From Bacteroidales bacterium (GTDB taxonomy: Bacteria; Bacteroidota; Bacteroidia; Bacteroidales; Tenuifilaceae), in the NCBI GenBank assembly GCA_020636835.1, contig JACJXC010000005.1, positions 372,001-436,000 of the forward strand: DNA of 64,000 nt. Reading direction: 5' to 3'. The notes under the pieces are model-generated. The model was not told the DNA's origin. It made no database searches and saw nothing but the letters and a program-made list of their open reading frames with translations. The translations under genes and the position numbers were made by a program. Positions within the stretch are counted from its first letter, which is position 1. Each line of letters begins with the position of its first letter. This document shows, in pieces, positions 25,497 through 33,942 of the stretch.

Positions 25497-26284
25497 AAGT
25501 CACTTTCAAGTTTTACATTAACATCTACTTTCCACCTATTATCAACTGCGCCGGGCTTTTCTTTTGATTTTGGGCTTAACAAAACCGGAAAAAAGTTTTT
25601 CACTTTTAGCTCTGAATAAATCATTTCTCTAAACTCTTCTTCGGCTCCAAGTTCTTCAAGCAAAAAACCAAATCGTTGCAATGTACTTTTGTTTGGATAC
25701 CAGTTTAAAAGTTCAGCTAAGTCATGTTTTGTTAATTCTTCTGTCAATTCCTCAATTGTAGTAAGCACTCTGTTAATGCCACCCAGTTTTGTTTGATAAT
25801 GAATTAAATCAACTATTGTTAAAGCAGGACTAGAGATTTTAAAAACTCCGGCATCTGATTTTTTTTGCTGAATATTTTTATCCGCCCAGTTTCTTGTAGT
25901 GAAAAATCGAATGTCTATATTATTTTTTGATATATCGTTAAACTTTGGTTGCTCGGTTATCAAGTAATCTCGTTGAACCTTTTGATGACTAGCTCCGTGA
26001 AATTTAGCTGCGGAGAATAAACTTACATAATAATTCCTATTCAGATACTTAAATAATTTTTCACAATAAAGTTGAATTGGAAGTTTTTTTGCAGAAGAAT
26101 ATCTTGGTGTGATAATTAAATAAAAGCCTTTACGAAGATTTACTATTTCTCCTTTTTCTGACAGTCTAAGAAGTTCGAATTTTAAAGAATTACTGCTACC
26201 TGCTGTTTCTTTAGCAATTTCATCCAATGAAAATGAGTAATTTTCAATTGATAACAGATATTTTATATATTCTTTCGCATTCAT
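25418..26284 (-). CDS. abiEi: AbiEi-type antitoxin/transcriptional regulator
   Basis: A 288-residue antitoxin. The N-terminal winged-helix region (residues 1-75) reads FSLDEIAKETAGSSNSLKFELLRLSEKGEIVNLRKGFYLI. The C-terminal antitoxin domain contains YYVSLFSAAKFHGASHQK and FKISSPALTIVDLIHY, typical of the AbiEi family. It should repress the operon through its N-terminal domain and neutralise AbiEii. The promoter at 26301-26332 is immediately upstream. It lies at the right side of the defence segment, next to REP/MITE copy 2. Confidence 0.9.
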   Translation of the reverse strand: MNAKEYIKYLLSIENYSFSLDEIAKETAGSSNSLKFELLRLSEKGEIVNLRKGFYLIITPRYSSAKKLPIQLYCEKLFKYLNRNYYVSLFSAAKFHGASHQKVQRDYLITEQPKFNDISKNNIDIRFFTTRNWADKNIQQKKSDAGVFKISSPALTIVDLIHYQTKLGGINRVLTTIEELTEELTKHDLAELLNWYPNKSTLQRFGFLLEELGAEEEFREMIYSELKVKNFFPVLLSPKSKEKPGAVDNRWKVDVNVKLESDLWYQGHILLNGRNMHLGKNFPKWNKT

Positions 26285-26300
26285 GTTTAGTAAATATTCG

Positions 26301-26332
26301 ATAAAAGTATCAAATCAATCTACTATTCTCAA
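26301..26332 (-). promoter_or_regulatory. Putative promoter of the abiE operon
   Basis: TTTG (26329-26332) and TACTTTTA (26301-26308) are 20 bp apart on the minus strand, close to the Bacteroidota consensus. The interval ends 17 bp before the AbiEi ATG. A GATA/TATC inverted repeat overlaps the -7 box and could serve autoregulation. Confidence 0.5.
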
Positions 26333-26354
26333 ATTATTACTATATTTTTTCATT

Positions 26355-26549
26355 ATTGTCCGGTAAAATTTTTGTTCTTCTACGAATTAAAAATTACGCT
26401 ACTCTGCAGCTTAATTGATGGAATCTAAATGGCTTATCTACAAACATTTCGCCGCCAAGCGGCTAGTAATTAGCAGCAGAGCTGCGGCATATTTATAGCA
26501 AATACGGACACCCACAAAAGTAAGCTCCAGCGGAGCGGAATCTCATTAA
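26355..26549 (+). repeat. REP/MITE-like element, copy 2 (truncated, about 195 bp)
   Basis: It starts ATTGTCCGG and is nearly identical to copy 1, including the three 13-nt hairpins. It stops after GGAATCTCATTAA. The last 50 bp and the right inverted terminus are absent. The break coincides with the 3' end of a truncated acetyltransferase gene. Confidence 0.85.
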
Positions 26550-26761
26550 TCACCATTAATTTCAATGGCAAACATGGTGTACGGCTCGTTCTGTATGGCC
26601 ATTGAAAGGAACTTTTTGGCATTGTCCAAGCCGTAAGGGTTTGGGAAGCCATCGGTGAGGTTTGCCGCAATTTATGGGTTGTTGGCGTACTTTACAATGC
26701 TCTCGGCATCGGATTCCCGGAATGGGCGAAGGGTAAATCTTACAGCGCTAAGGTTTTCCAT
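26549..26761 (-). pseudogene. RimJ/RimL-type acetyltransferase, truncated and stopped
   Basis: From the ATG at 26761 the minus strand reads MENLSAVRFTLRPFRESDAE, then SIVKYANNP, a stop, then IAANLTDGFPNPYGLDNAKK and FLSMAIQNEPYTMFAIEING. This is the N-terminal part of a GNAT of the RimL type. A TAA at 26672-26674 sits where relatives often have Lys (AAA), and the gene ends abruptly where the repeat copy begins. Two lesions make it non-functional. It lies just downstream of the SLC12-like gene. Confidence 0.8.
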
Positions 26762-26769
26762 TTTAAAGT

Positions 26770-28986
26770 TTACTCAATTATTTTGTTTTTGTAGGAATTT
26801 ACAAACAGCACGTTGCCCAAATCGTCGTACCCCTCAAAGGTGGTGGTGTCTAAATGCTTTATACTATCCTCGTGGAATCCAATGATGGTTAACCCGGCAT
26901 CGGCGGAGTTTGAGTTGATTATCGATTTGTAGGATTTACCCTCTTCCTCAACTAGAATTCTTATATTTTGCGAGGTTATTGGGAGCCTGCCTTTCTCAAT
27001 TAGGTCGGTCATCTGTTTCTTTACCTCGGCAATCTCGCCCTTTTTACAGATGTCGAAAATCTTAATGTCGGATTTTCGCCAGTCGGGGTGCCCAAGCAGG
27101 ATAAAGCTAAGTATAATCATCAGGTTGGCATTCTCGGCATCGGTGGTTTTAATCCACACGTGAATTCCATTCTTAAAGATAATTGGTTTGCGGCTCGACG
27201 CCAGAATACAAACGTCGAAGCTGCCGGAGTTAATCAGTTTAAAATTATCGATGATATTGGTTAGGCCGCCCGGATTCTCCTTATCGAACTCGAGGATTAG
27301 CATATTATTCTCCATACCCGATATGCTGGGTATTTGAATGGCCTGGGATATTGCCGAGGTGAACGATGGCGATATAATTGTATCGATATAAACGTGGCTT
27401 ACATCGCCGTAGTTGTGAATTAACCGCGATAGTTCCTGTTGCGATTGATGGAACGAGCTTTTTGAGCAATAACCATCAATTCTGTGCAGGTAAGTGCCGA
27501 ACCCGTACTTGTAAGAAATCCAGTTGGTTAGTTTGAATGCGCTGTCCCTAACGAATGAATTCTGCGAAAGGCAAATTACGCTTGGGCGCCAATCTGTCAA
27601 CGATTTCACAACTTTTCGTCGCTGTAGGTAGAGCTGAAGATTCCGGTTTACCTGAAAAATTGTGTTGGTGAAAATGGACGAAAGGCCTTTTCGGTTTCTG
27701 TGGAAATAGTCGATGTAGATATACAGCAAAATCATTATGGAGAAGGCGAAAAGGCTGTACGCCATACTGATTTTAAACATCACCCATACCGATGTTACGA
27801 ACCCAATCAACGATAGGAACCATTTTGATTTAAAAGATGGCCTGTACGATGGCGAGGAGCCAAAGTGGTTCAGAAACGATATTAGGCACAGCGTGCCGTA
27901 GGTAATCATAAAGAACATCGAAATAATTTGGGCAACAATGTTCACATCTCCCAGCGCAACAAATGCTAAAGCAATTGTACAGGTAATAAGCGATGCATTA
28001 ACCGGTTCGTTGTCCTTACTTCGGGATTTGCTTAACCAAAAGTTGATAAACCTTACAGGAAACGATTTGTCGTTTGCCAATGCCTGTAGAGTTCTTGGTG
28101 CAACCATTACAGAACCCAGGGCTGAGGATAGGGTTGAGGCTGCAAGTCCCAATGGAATTATAATCCAACCCCAAAGTGCTATTTTACTCATTACAAACTG
28201 GTCGTTAGCTAAATCTTCAGGATTTGCGTTATTTGCAAGTTTGTAGGAGATAAAGAAGTAGATAATCATTCCCAGCACTGTTGCTGTAATAGTACCAATA
28301 GGTATGGATTTGGCAGGATTCTTAAGGTCGCCCGAGAGCCCAACGCCTGCGGTCATTCCTGTAAATGCAGGGAATATAATGGCAAATACAATATAGAATT
28401 GCTCTGGATTCCTAAACTCGGCGTTTGCTAGGTTAAAACCAACGGCAGATGTGTCCGATGGAGTGCCTAAAAAGAATAGTATAATGGAAACAGCAAGAAT
28501 TGCCACAACCACATAAAGCGCTTTTACTCCTAAGTTAGCTCCTTTCCGGAGGATTAATGCAGATAGCAAGAGCATTATTGGAACGCTAATGGCCTGGCGG
28601 GGGAGAATAAAGTTGTATGTTTCCTTAAGGTAGTCGAATAGGAACTGGAATGTTTCGGTAAACGCAATAACATAAAAGGCAACACTGATTGCTTGCGATA
28701 GGTAAAGCGCTATGCCAATGGTTGCCCCAATGTTAAGCCCGAATGAGCGAGAAATAATGAAGTATTCGCCACCACCTTCAACCCGTTTGTTTGTGGCTAG
28801 CTCCGAAATGGCTAACGATGTTGGAATAGTAACCATATGCCCCAGAATCACTATAAAAATCACCCCAATAAATCCAACAGTGCCAACGGCATAGCCAAAA
28901 CGCAAGAAGAGAATTGCACCTAGAATGGTGGATATGGCTGTGAAAAATACTGGCGCTGTTCCAAATTTTCTAATATTTTCGCTCAT
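26770..28986 (-). CDS. SLC12-like amino acid/cation-chloride transporter
   Basis: A 738-residue APC-superfamily carrier. About twelve helices fill residues 10-440, beginning GTAPVFFTAISTILGAILFLR with the unwound TM1 glycine region, and SELATNKRVEGGGEYFIISR after TM2. The C-terminal 290 residues are a cytosolic domain like that of cation-chloride cotransporters (MLILEFDKENPGGLTNIIDNF, and LGHPDWRKSDIKIFD). The likely substrate is Na+/K+ with chloride or an amino acid. It is the last intact gene of the leftward channel operon, 46 bp after the deacetylase fusion. Confidence 0.88.
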   Translation of the reverse strand: MSENIRKFGTAPVFFTAISTILGAILFLRFGYAVGTVGFIGVIFIVILGHMVTIPTSLAISELATNKRVEGGGEYFIISRSFGLNIGATIGIALYLSQAISVAFYVIAFTETFQFLFDYLKETYNFILPRQAISVPIMLLLSALILRKGANLGVKALYVVVAILAVSIILFFLGTPSDTSAVGFNLANAEFRNPEQFYIVFAIIFPAFTGMTAGVGLSGDLKNPAKSIPIGTITATVLGMIIYFFISYKLANNANPEDLANDQFVMSKIALWGWIIIPLGLAASTLSSALGSVMVAPRTLQALANDKSFPVRFINFWLSKSRSKDNEPVNASLITCTIALAFVALGDVNIVAQIISMFFMITYGTLCLISFLNHFGSSPSYRPSFKSKWFLSLIGFVTSVWVMFKISMAYSLFAFSIMILLYIYIDYFHRNRKGLSSIFTNTIFQVNRNLQLYLQRRKVVKSLTDWRPSVICLSQNSFVRDSAFKLTNWISYKYGFGTYLHRIDGYCSKSSFHQSQQELSRLIHNYGDVSHVYIDTIISPSFTSAISQAIQIPSISGMENNMLILEFDKENPGGLTNIIDNFKLINSGSFDVCILASSRKPIIFKNGIHVWIKTTDAENANLMIILSFILLGHPDWRKSDIKIFDICKKGEIAEVKKQMTDLIEKGRLPITSQNIRILVEEEGKSYKSIINSNSADAGLTIIGFHEDSIKHLDTTTFEGYDDLGNVLFVNSYKNKIIE

Positions 28987-29032
28987 AATAATCTGTATTT
29001 ACTATGTTGAACCTTGATTGTCTAAAGTTAAG

Positions 29033-30766
29033 TTAATAATTGAATTTGCTGTGAAACCCTGTGAAAAAGGCTTTAGCATTTATTCCTAACGACTGATTCT
29101 TGTAGCCTCCTTCTTGAATGATTATAGTTGGTAATTTTAACTCTCCGATGATTTTCCCTGTATTATTGAAGTTTTCGAAAGTAAAACTCCAAGTTCCTGT
29201 AGGGTCGCCTTTTGCAGTGTCAAGCCCAAGGGCAATAACCAAAAATGAAGGTTTAAAGTTCTTTATTAGAGAAAGTGCTTTTTTTAAACTTTTTTTGTAA
29301 GTGTCATAACTTGCATTTTCAGGGAGAGGAAAATTATGGTTGTATTCTAGTCCTTTGTTTATTCCTTTTTCATCAGAAAAACCGCTGAAGTAAGGGTATG
29401 CAAATGAAGGATGTCCGTGAATAGAAATGGTAAGAACATCGTTTCGTTCATAAAATATTTGTTGTTGCCCATTTCCGTGATGAAAATCAATGTCAAGTAT
29501 TGCAACATTTCCAACTTTGCTCAAGTAATTTGCCACAATTGCACAATTGTTGAAATACGAAAACCCTCCAAACATTGCTTTCTCAACGTGGTGGCCTGGT
29601 GGACGGGTTAGTACATATGCAATATTTTTGCCCTCTAAAATTTTATCAGCGGCGGTTAGTGCACAATCAACTCCATTGCGAGCTGCAAGGAATGCATTCT
29701 GGTTTAGGGGTGTGAAAGTATCAAAGCAGTAATATCCCGCTCTAACGGATAATTCCTTTGGTGCTTTTGCTACGTTTCGTAATGGAAAAACATATGGGTA
29801 TACCGATTTGCCCTTGGGCAGGTTCTCGCAAACTTTTTTGAAATAGGTAAAGTAGCCTTTATCGTGTACATCAAGAATAAGTTTATCGGGATAATGCTTG
29901 ACCTGTATAGGTTCAAAAAGCCCTGTTTTGTCCAGTTCTTTTTTTATGCTCGAAATTCGAACAGGTGATTCCACGTAACCTTTTTCTTTTATATGATGAA
30001 TGTTGTGTTTATCGTTTATTACAAGTAAAATTTTATGGTTGTGGGTTGGGGTTATTGTTGTTTTTTTTGTTGATTTAGAATAAATAGGATTCCGAAGGAT
30101 TACTGGGTTATCCTTTATACTATTTATAACCTTATCGATATATTCTGTTGGACAGTAATCGGCATATTTTCGGGTAAGAATGGCTTTAATAATTTTCTTG
30201 GCCAGGTTTCGAGGGATGGTTTGGTTAATTCCTAGTCCATCAAAAACAAGATAGGGCGGGCAATCGTCGGTGGGGTAAACATTTGTTTCGTATAGCGTAT
30301 TGGCAATTGGACGTGCTCCAAACTTTTCGTAAAAGGCAAGTCTTTTTTGATTTTGAGAAATGAACTCAGTATTACGACAAAGGGCTGGGTCGTCGGGCAA
30401 GCATTCAAAAAAAACTCCAAAAGCTTTTAGCGCCAGAGCCTCCTCACGAATCCTATCGTATAGTGCGCTTCCAACTCCCGACGATGATTTGGTTGGCGAG
30501 CTCGCAATGTAGTCCAAAAAGCAAAACTTTAAATCGGACATATATAGTAGTATTGCAAATCCAATTACATTCTCACTAATATCCAGGGCAACAAAAAGTG
30601 TTGTTTGGTATTTATAGTTGACAGGGTCAACCATTTGTTGCTCCACAGCCTCTATCTTTTTATCGGAGAGGTCGGGGAATTGCTTTTTTATGATATCCTT
30701 AACCTTTGCTACTTGAAGCAAATTAGATTCGAGGTTGGGGTTAAGTATTTTTCGGATTCTAAGCAT
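29033..30766 (-). CDS. GNAT acetyltransferase fused to histone-deacetylase-family amidohydrolase
   Basis: A 577-residue fusion. Residues 1-175 are a GNAT fold (SSGVGSALYDRIREEA as the acetyl-CoA loop). Residues 245-577 are an HDAC/acetylpolyamine amidohydrolase domain with PPGHH (His392-393), ILDIDFHHGNG (zinc ligands about 425-429), GLD (Asp516) and the QEGGY Tyr at 555. All zinc and catalytic residues are present. It could both add and remove acyl groups on a polyamine-like amine. It lies 24 bp after the GNAT-nitrilase gene in the same operon. Confidence 0.9.
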   Translation of the reverse strand: MLRIRKILNPNLESNLLQVAKVKDIIKKQFPDLSDKKIEAVEQQMVDPVNYKYQTTLFVALDISENVIGFAILLYMSDLKFCFLDYIASSPTKSSSGVGSALYDRIREEALALKAFGVFFECLPDDPALCRNTEFISQNQKRLAFYEKFGARPIANTLYETNVYPTDDCPPYLVFDGLGINQTIPRNLAKKIIKAILTRKYADYCPTEYIDKVINSIKDNPVILRNPIYSKSTKKTTITPTHNHKILLVINDKHNIHHIKEKGYVESPVRISSIKKELDKTGLFEPIQVKHYPDKLILDVHDKGYFTYFKKVCENLPKGKSVYPYVFPLRNVAKAPKELSVRAGYYCFDTFTPLNQNAFLAARNGVDCALTAADKILEGKNIAYVLTRPPGHHVEKAMFGGFSYFNNCAIVANYLSKVGNVAILDIDFHHGNGQQQIFYERNDVLTISIHGHPSFAYPYFSGFSDEKGINKGLEYNHNFPLPENASYDTYKKSLKKALSLIKNFKPSFLVIALGLDTAKGDPTGTWSFTFENFNNTGKIIGELKLPTIIIQEGGYKNQSLGINAKAFFTGFHSKFNY

Positions 30767-30790
30767 TTAAAAAATATAGATAAGTTTACG

Positions 30791-32320
30791 CTATACTCTT
30801 CGTTTAATATCGAAAAGGTCTTTTCGTCTATCTTTCAGATTCCTTACACTCCCGAACTGATTAAGTTCTTTAAGCATATCTAAATCAACATCAACAATTA
30901 AAATCATTTCAGTATTAGGCGTTGTTTCGGCTTTAATCCCATTTGCAGGAAAAGCAAAATCGCAGGGTGTTAAAACCATAGACTGCGCATACTGAATATC
31001 CATATTGTGGACTTTTGGTAGGTTGCCAACACTGCCAGCAATTGCTACGTAGCATTCGTTCTCAATGGCTCTTGCTTGAGCACAATGCTTTACTCTGGAA
31101 AATCCATTCTGAGTGTCGGTAAGGAATGGTATAAAAAGAATTTGCATTCCTTCGTCGGCCAAAAGCCTACTCAGTTCAGGGAATTCAGAGTCATAACAAA
31201 TAAGTATACCAATCTTGCCACAGTCCGTTTCGAAGGCTTTAAGATTTTTGCCACCTTGTAATCCCCATACTTTTGCTTCATCGGGGGTTACGTGAAGTTT
31301 TTCGTATCTATCAATTTTTCCATTTCGATGACAGAGGTAACCTGCGTTATGTAATACTTCATCAACAATCTCTGGCATACTACCTGTGATAATGTTGATA
31401 TTGTAAGCCATTGCAAGTTTCGAAAACTGTTCAACAATTTCATTGGTGTATCCTGCTAACATCCTGATGGCTTCGGGTTCCGATAAATGATTGAAATCTG
31501 CCATCAATGGGGCATTGAAAAATTCAGGGAAAAGGGCAAAATCACTTTTGTAACCCGACACTGCATCCACGAAATATTCTGCTTGCTGCATCAATTCGTT
31601 AATATCTTTGTAAAGACGCATTTGCCATTGTATAAGGCCTAATCTTGCTATGGTCTTTTTTTGCAGAACATTTTTTGACTTTTCTTCAAAGTAAATGTTA
31701 TCCCATTTCAATAATACGGCATATTCTCCCGATGCTTTATCTCCTTCCAGGTAGTTTTTCAAAACTCTTGAAGGGTAGAAGTCGTTTGAAAGTTGAAAAT
31801 TGAGAACTGGGTCGTTAATCTCCTTCAACTTAACCTTATTTATGTACTCCTTGGGCGAAAGCGTGTCGGCATATTTATGGTAGTTAGGAATTCTACCCCC
31901 AAAGGTAATGCCCTTAAGGTTCAACTTCTCGCAGAGCTCTTTTCGGTAATCATAGAGCCTTCTTCCGAGTCTTAAACCTCTATAATCAGGTTTAACAAAA
32001 ACATCAATGCCATACAATGTGTCACCTTCGTATGTGTGAGTTGTAAAAGTGTAGTCATTTGTAACTTTTCTGTAAGTGTGATTATCTGTAAGTTTTGTGT
32101 AGTCTAAAATTATGGATAAAGCACACGCCGCAATTTTATTGTCGATTTTAATGACAACTTGCCCTTCGGGGAATATTTCTATTAATTTATCAATTTTATC
32201 TTTTTTCCAATAGCTATTAGGTATGGTTTGGTACGACGAAATCATCACATCCTTAAGTTCATCGTAATCATTAGTACTTAAGAGTTCAATGCTTATCTTT
32301 TCAATCTTTTTTTTGCTCAT
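30791..32320 (-). CDS. GNAT acetyltransferase fused to carbon-nitrogen hydrolase (nitrilase superfamily)
   Basis: A 509-residue fusion. Residues 8-190 are a GNAT domain with the acetyl-CoA loop YRGLRLGRRLYDYRKEL. Residues 225-490 are a nitrilase-fold amidase with the Glu-Lys-Cys triad: Glu266 in ALFPEFFNA, Lys341 in RYEKLHVTPDEAKVWGLQGG and Cys375 in ILICYDSEFPEL. Predicted substrates are N-acyl or carbamoyl amines. The gene overlaps the upstream MscS gene by 20 bp, so it is translated from the same message. Confidence 0.9.
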   Translation of the reverse strand: MSKKKIEKISIELLSTNDYDELKDVMISSYQTIPNSYWKKDKIDKLIEIFPEGQVVIKIDNKIAACALSIILDYTKLTDNHTYRKVTNDYTFTTHTYEGDTLYGIDVFVKPDYRGLRLGRRLYDYRKELCEKLNLKGITFGGRIPNYHKYADTLSPKEYINKVKLKEINDPVLNFQLSNDFYPSRVLKNYLEGDKASGEYAVLLKWDNIYFEEKSKNVLQKKTIARLGLIQWQMRLYKDINELMQQAEYFVDAVSGYKSDFALFPEFFNAPLMADFNHLSEPEAIRMLAGYTNEIVEQFSKLAMAYNINIITGSMPEIVDEVLHNAGYLCHRNGKIDRYEKLHVTPDEAKVWGLQGGKNLKAFETDCGKIGILICYDSEFPELSRLLADEGMQILFIPFLTDTQNGFSRVKHCAQARAIENECYVAIAGSVGNLPKVHNMDIQYAQSMVLTPCDFAFPANGIKAETTPNTEMILIVDVDLDMLKELNQFGSVRNLKDRRKDLFDIKRRV

Positions 32321-33134
32321 ATTCTTGTTTGTTGAAGTGCAATACTCGTTGAGGAAATGGTATTGTAATGTTATTATTTTTTAGGGTATTAAATATTTCA
32401 ATTCGTAATTCACTTTTAATATTTTCAACCCTAAATATTTCGTTTGTGTAGAAATACACCGAGAAGAGTAGGGCAGAGTCGCCATAATCCTCAAACCTTA
32501 CAAAGGGCTCGGGCGATTCCAATACACGAGGATTTTTCTTAGCCACATCTTTGAGAATCTGCATCAACTTAATAACATCAGTTGAATAATCAACGCCTAG
32601 GCTAACTTTAAATCTGGAGGATATTTGGCTATGTGTCCAATTAATTACCCTATTGCCTGTTAGCTCTGAGTTTGGAACAATAGCATAGTTCTCGTCGCGT
32701 CCTAAAACCGTTGTGGTTCGGAAGTTTATTTCCAACACTTTGTATATACTACCATTAACCTCAATTATATCGTTGACCTTTAGGGTTCCATCGAGAAGTA
32801 GAATGATGCCCGATATAAAATCGCTGAACAGACTTTGCAATCCAAAACCTAGACCAACCAGAACTGCGGCTGAACCTGCTAGAAGTACAGAGATATTTAA
32901 CCCTAGAATTTTTAAGCCGATAAGGAATGCAATAACTACAATAACATACCTGGATAGTTTATTTATTGAGAATTTTTTGGCGGTATCGAGATTGTTCGAT
33001 TTGTATATTATTCGTTTTAAAACAATCAATACTAATATTACAATCACTATAAACACCATTAAATTAACCAAATGGTATAGGCTTAAAGTGAAATCGCCAA
33101 TTTCGAAAATTTCAGTGTTAAGAATCTCTTCCAT
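32301..33134 (-). CDS. MscS-family mechanosensitive channel (small)
   Basis: A 277-residue channel of MscS size. Three membrane helices lie near residues 18-42, 60-80 and 85-118. The pore-lining TM3 with its Ala/Gly pattern reads LLAGSAAVLVGLGFGLQSLFSDFISGI. The beta domain follows with VNGSIYKVLEINFRTTTVLGRDENYAIVPNSEL. It opens under membrane tension to release small solutes. The start overlaps the 3' end of the Kv-like channel gene by 17 bp. Confidence 0.93.
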   Translation of the reverse strand: MEEILNTEIFEIGDFTLSLYHLVNLMVFIVIVILVLIVLKRIIYKSNNLDTAKKFSINKLSRYVIVVIAFLIGLKILGLNISVLLAGSAAVLVGLGFGLQSLFSDFISGIILLLDGTLKVNDIIEVNGSIYKVLEINFRTTTVLGRDENYAIVPNSELTGNRVINWTHSQISSRFKVSLGVDYSTDVIKLMQILKDVAKKNPRVLESPEPFVRFEDYGDSALLFSVYFYTNEIFRVENIKSELRIEIFNTLKNNNITIPFPQRVLHFNKQEYEQKKD

Positions 33135-33942
33135 TATTAACTTCTTTTAAATTTGCTCCACATTCAGAGCAAAAATTTGAACTTACAGGGTTGCTATTGC
33201 CACAACTAGGGCATAGTTTTTTTGTTTCATCAGATTTTGCCATCTCCACTGTAACAATTCCTGTAGGTACAGCAATAATGGCGTAGCCAATAATCATTGC
33301 GAACGATGATATGAACTTACCAAGTACGGTATGCGGAACAATGTCTCCGTATCCAACAGTGGTTACTGTAATTATTGCCCAGTAAATACTTTGGGGGATG
33401 CTTGTAAAACCATTCTCGCCACTCTCAACTACATACATAATTGTACCAAGTAGCACCACAATGGCTAATACCGAAAATAAAAAGATTCCAATTTTATAGG
33501 AGCTGGCTTTAAGGGCTTTTAAAAGGGTAATAGACTCCTTGTTGAACCGGGCAAGTTTAAGAATTCGGAAAACTCTTAGTAGCCTTAGTATTCTTACAAC
33601 CAACAGGTAGTGATAGCCATAGGCAAATAAGCTAAGGTAGGTTGGCAGAATCGAAAACAAATCCACAAAACCCCAAAAACTGATGATATACCTCGATGGT
33701 TTTGGGCTGATATAGATTCTTAGTAGGTACTCAATGGTGAACAGTATGGTGAAAAACCACTCAATTACATTAAAACCAAGTTTAAAACTCTGGTTGAGGC
33801 TGGGTATGCTGTCGAGAATGGTTACCAGAATGCTGAACAGAATACTCCAGAGCAGGAAGACATCGAACTGTCGGCCAGCCTTGGTGTCGCTTTCAAAAAC
33901 TATTTTGTATAAATCTTTCTTACTTATCATTGGTGTTTTCAA
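33118..33942 (-). CDS. Voltage-gated potassium channel-like protein with C-terminal zinc ribbon
   Basis: A 274-residue six-helix channel. S1-S3 occupy about residues 25-105. S4 carries regularly spaced Arg and Lys (VVRILRLLRVFRILKLARF, about 115-133). The pore loop has the K+ filter TVGYGD at 195-200, followed by S6. After S6 the tail holds CPSCGNSNPVSSNFCSECG (about 244-262), a four-Cys zinc ribbon unusual on a potassium channel. It overlaps both neighbours (23 bp with the large MscS gene, 17 bp with the small one), so the three channels are co-expressed. Confidence 0.93.
   Translation of the reverse strand: MKTPMISKKDLYKIVFESDTKAGRQFDVFLLWSILFSILVTILDSIPSLNQSFKLGFNVIEWFFTILFTIEYLLRIYISPKPSRYIISFWGFVDLFSILPTYLSLFAYGYHYLLVVRILRLLRVFRILKLARFNKESITLLKALKASSYKIGIFLFSVLAIVVLLGTIMYVVESGENGFTSIPQSIYWAIITVTTVGYGDIVPHTVLGKFISSFAMIIGYAIIAVPTGIVTVEMAKSDETKKLCPSCGNSNPVSSNFCSECGANLKEVNNGRDS

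Noticed and set aside
26470..26670. Minus-strand 66-codon open frame over repeat copy 2
   Set aside because: It is out of frame with the acetyltransferase remnant and mostly made of repeat sequence.
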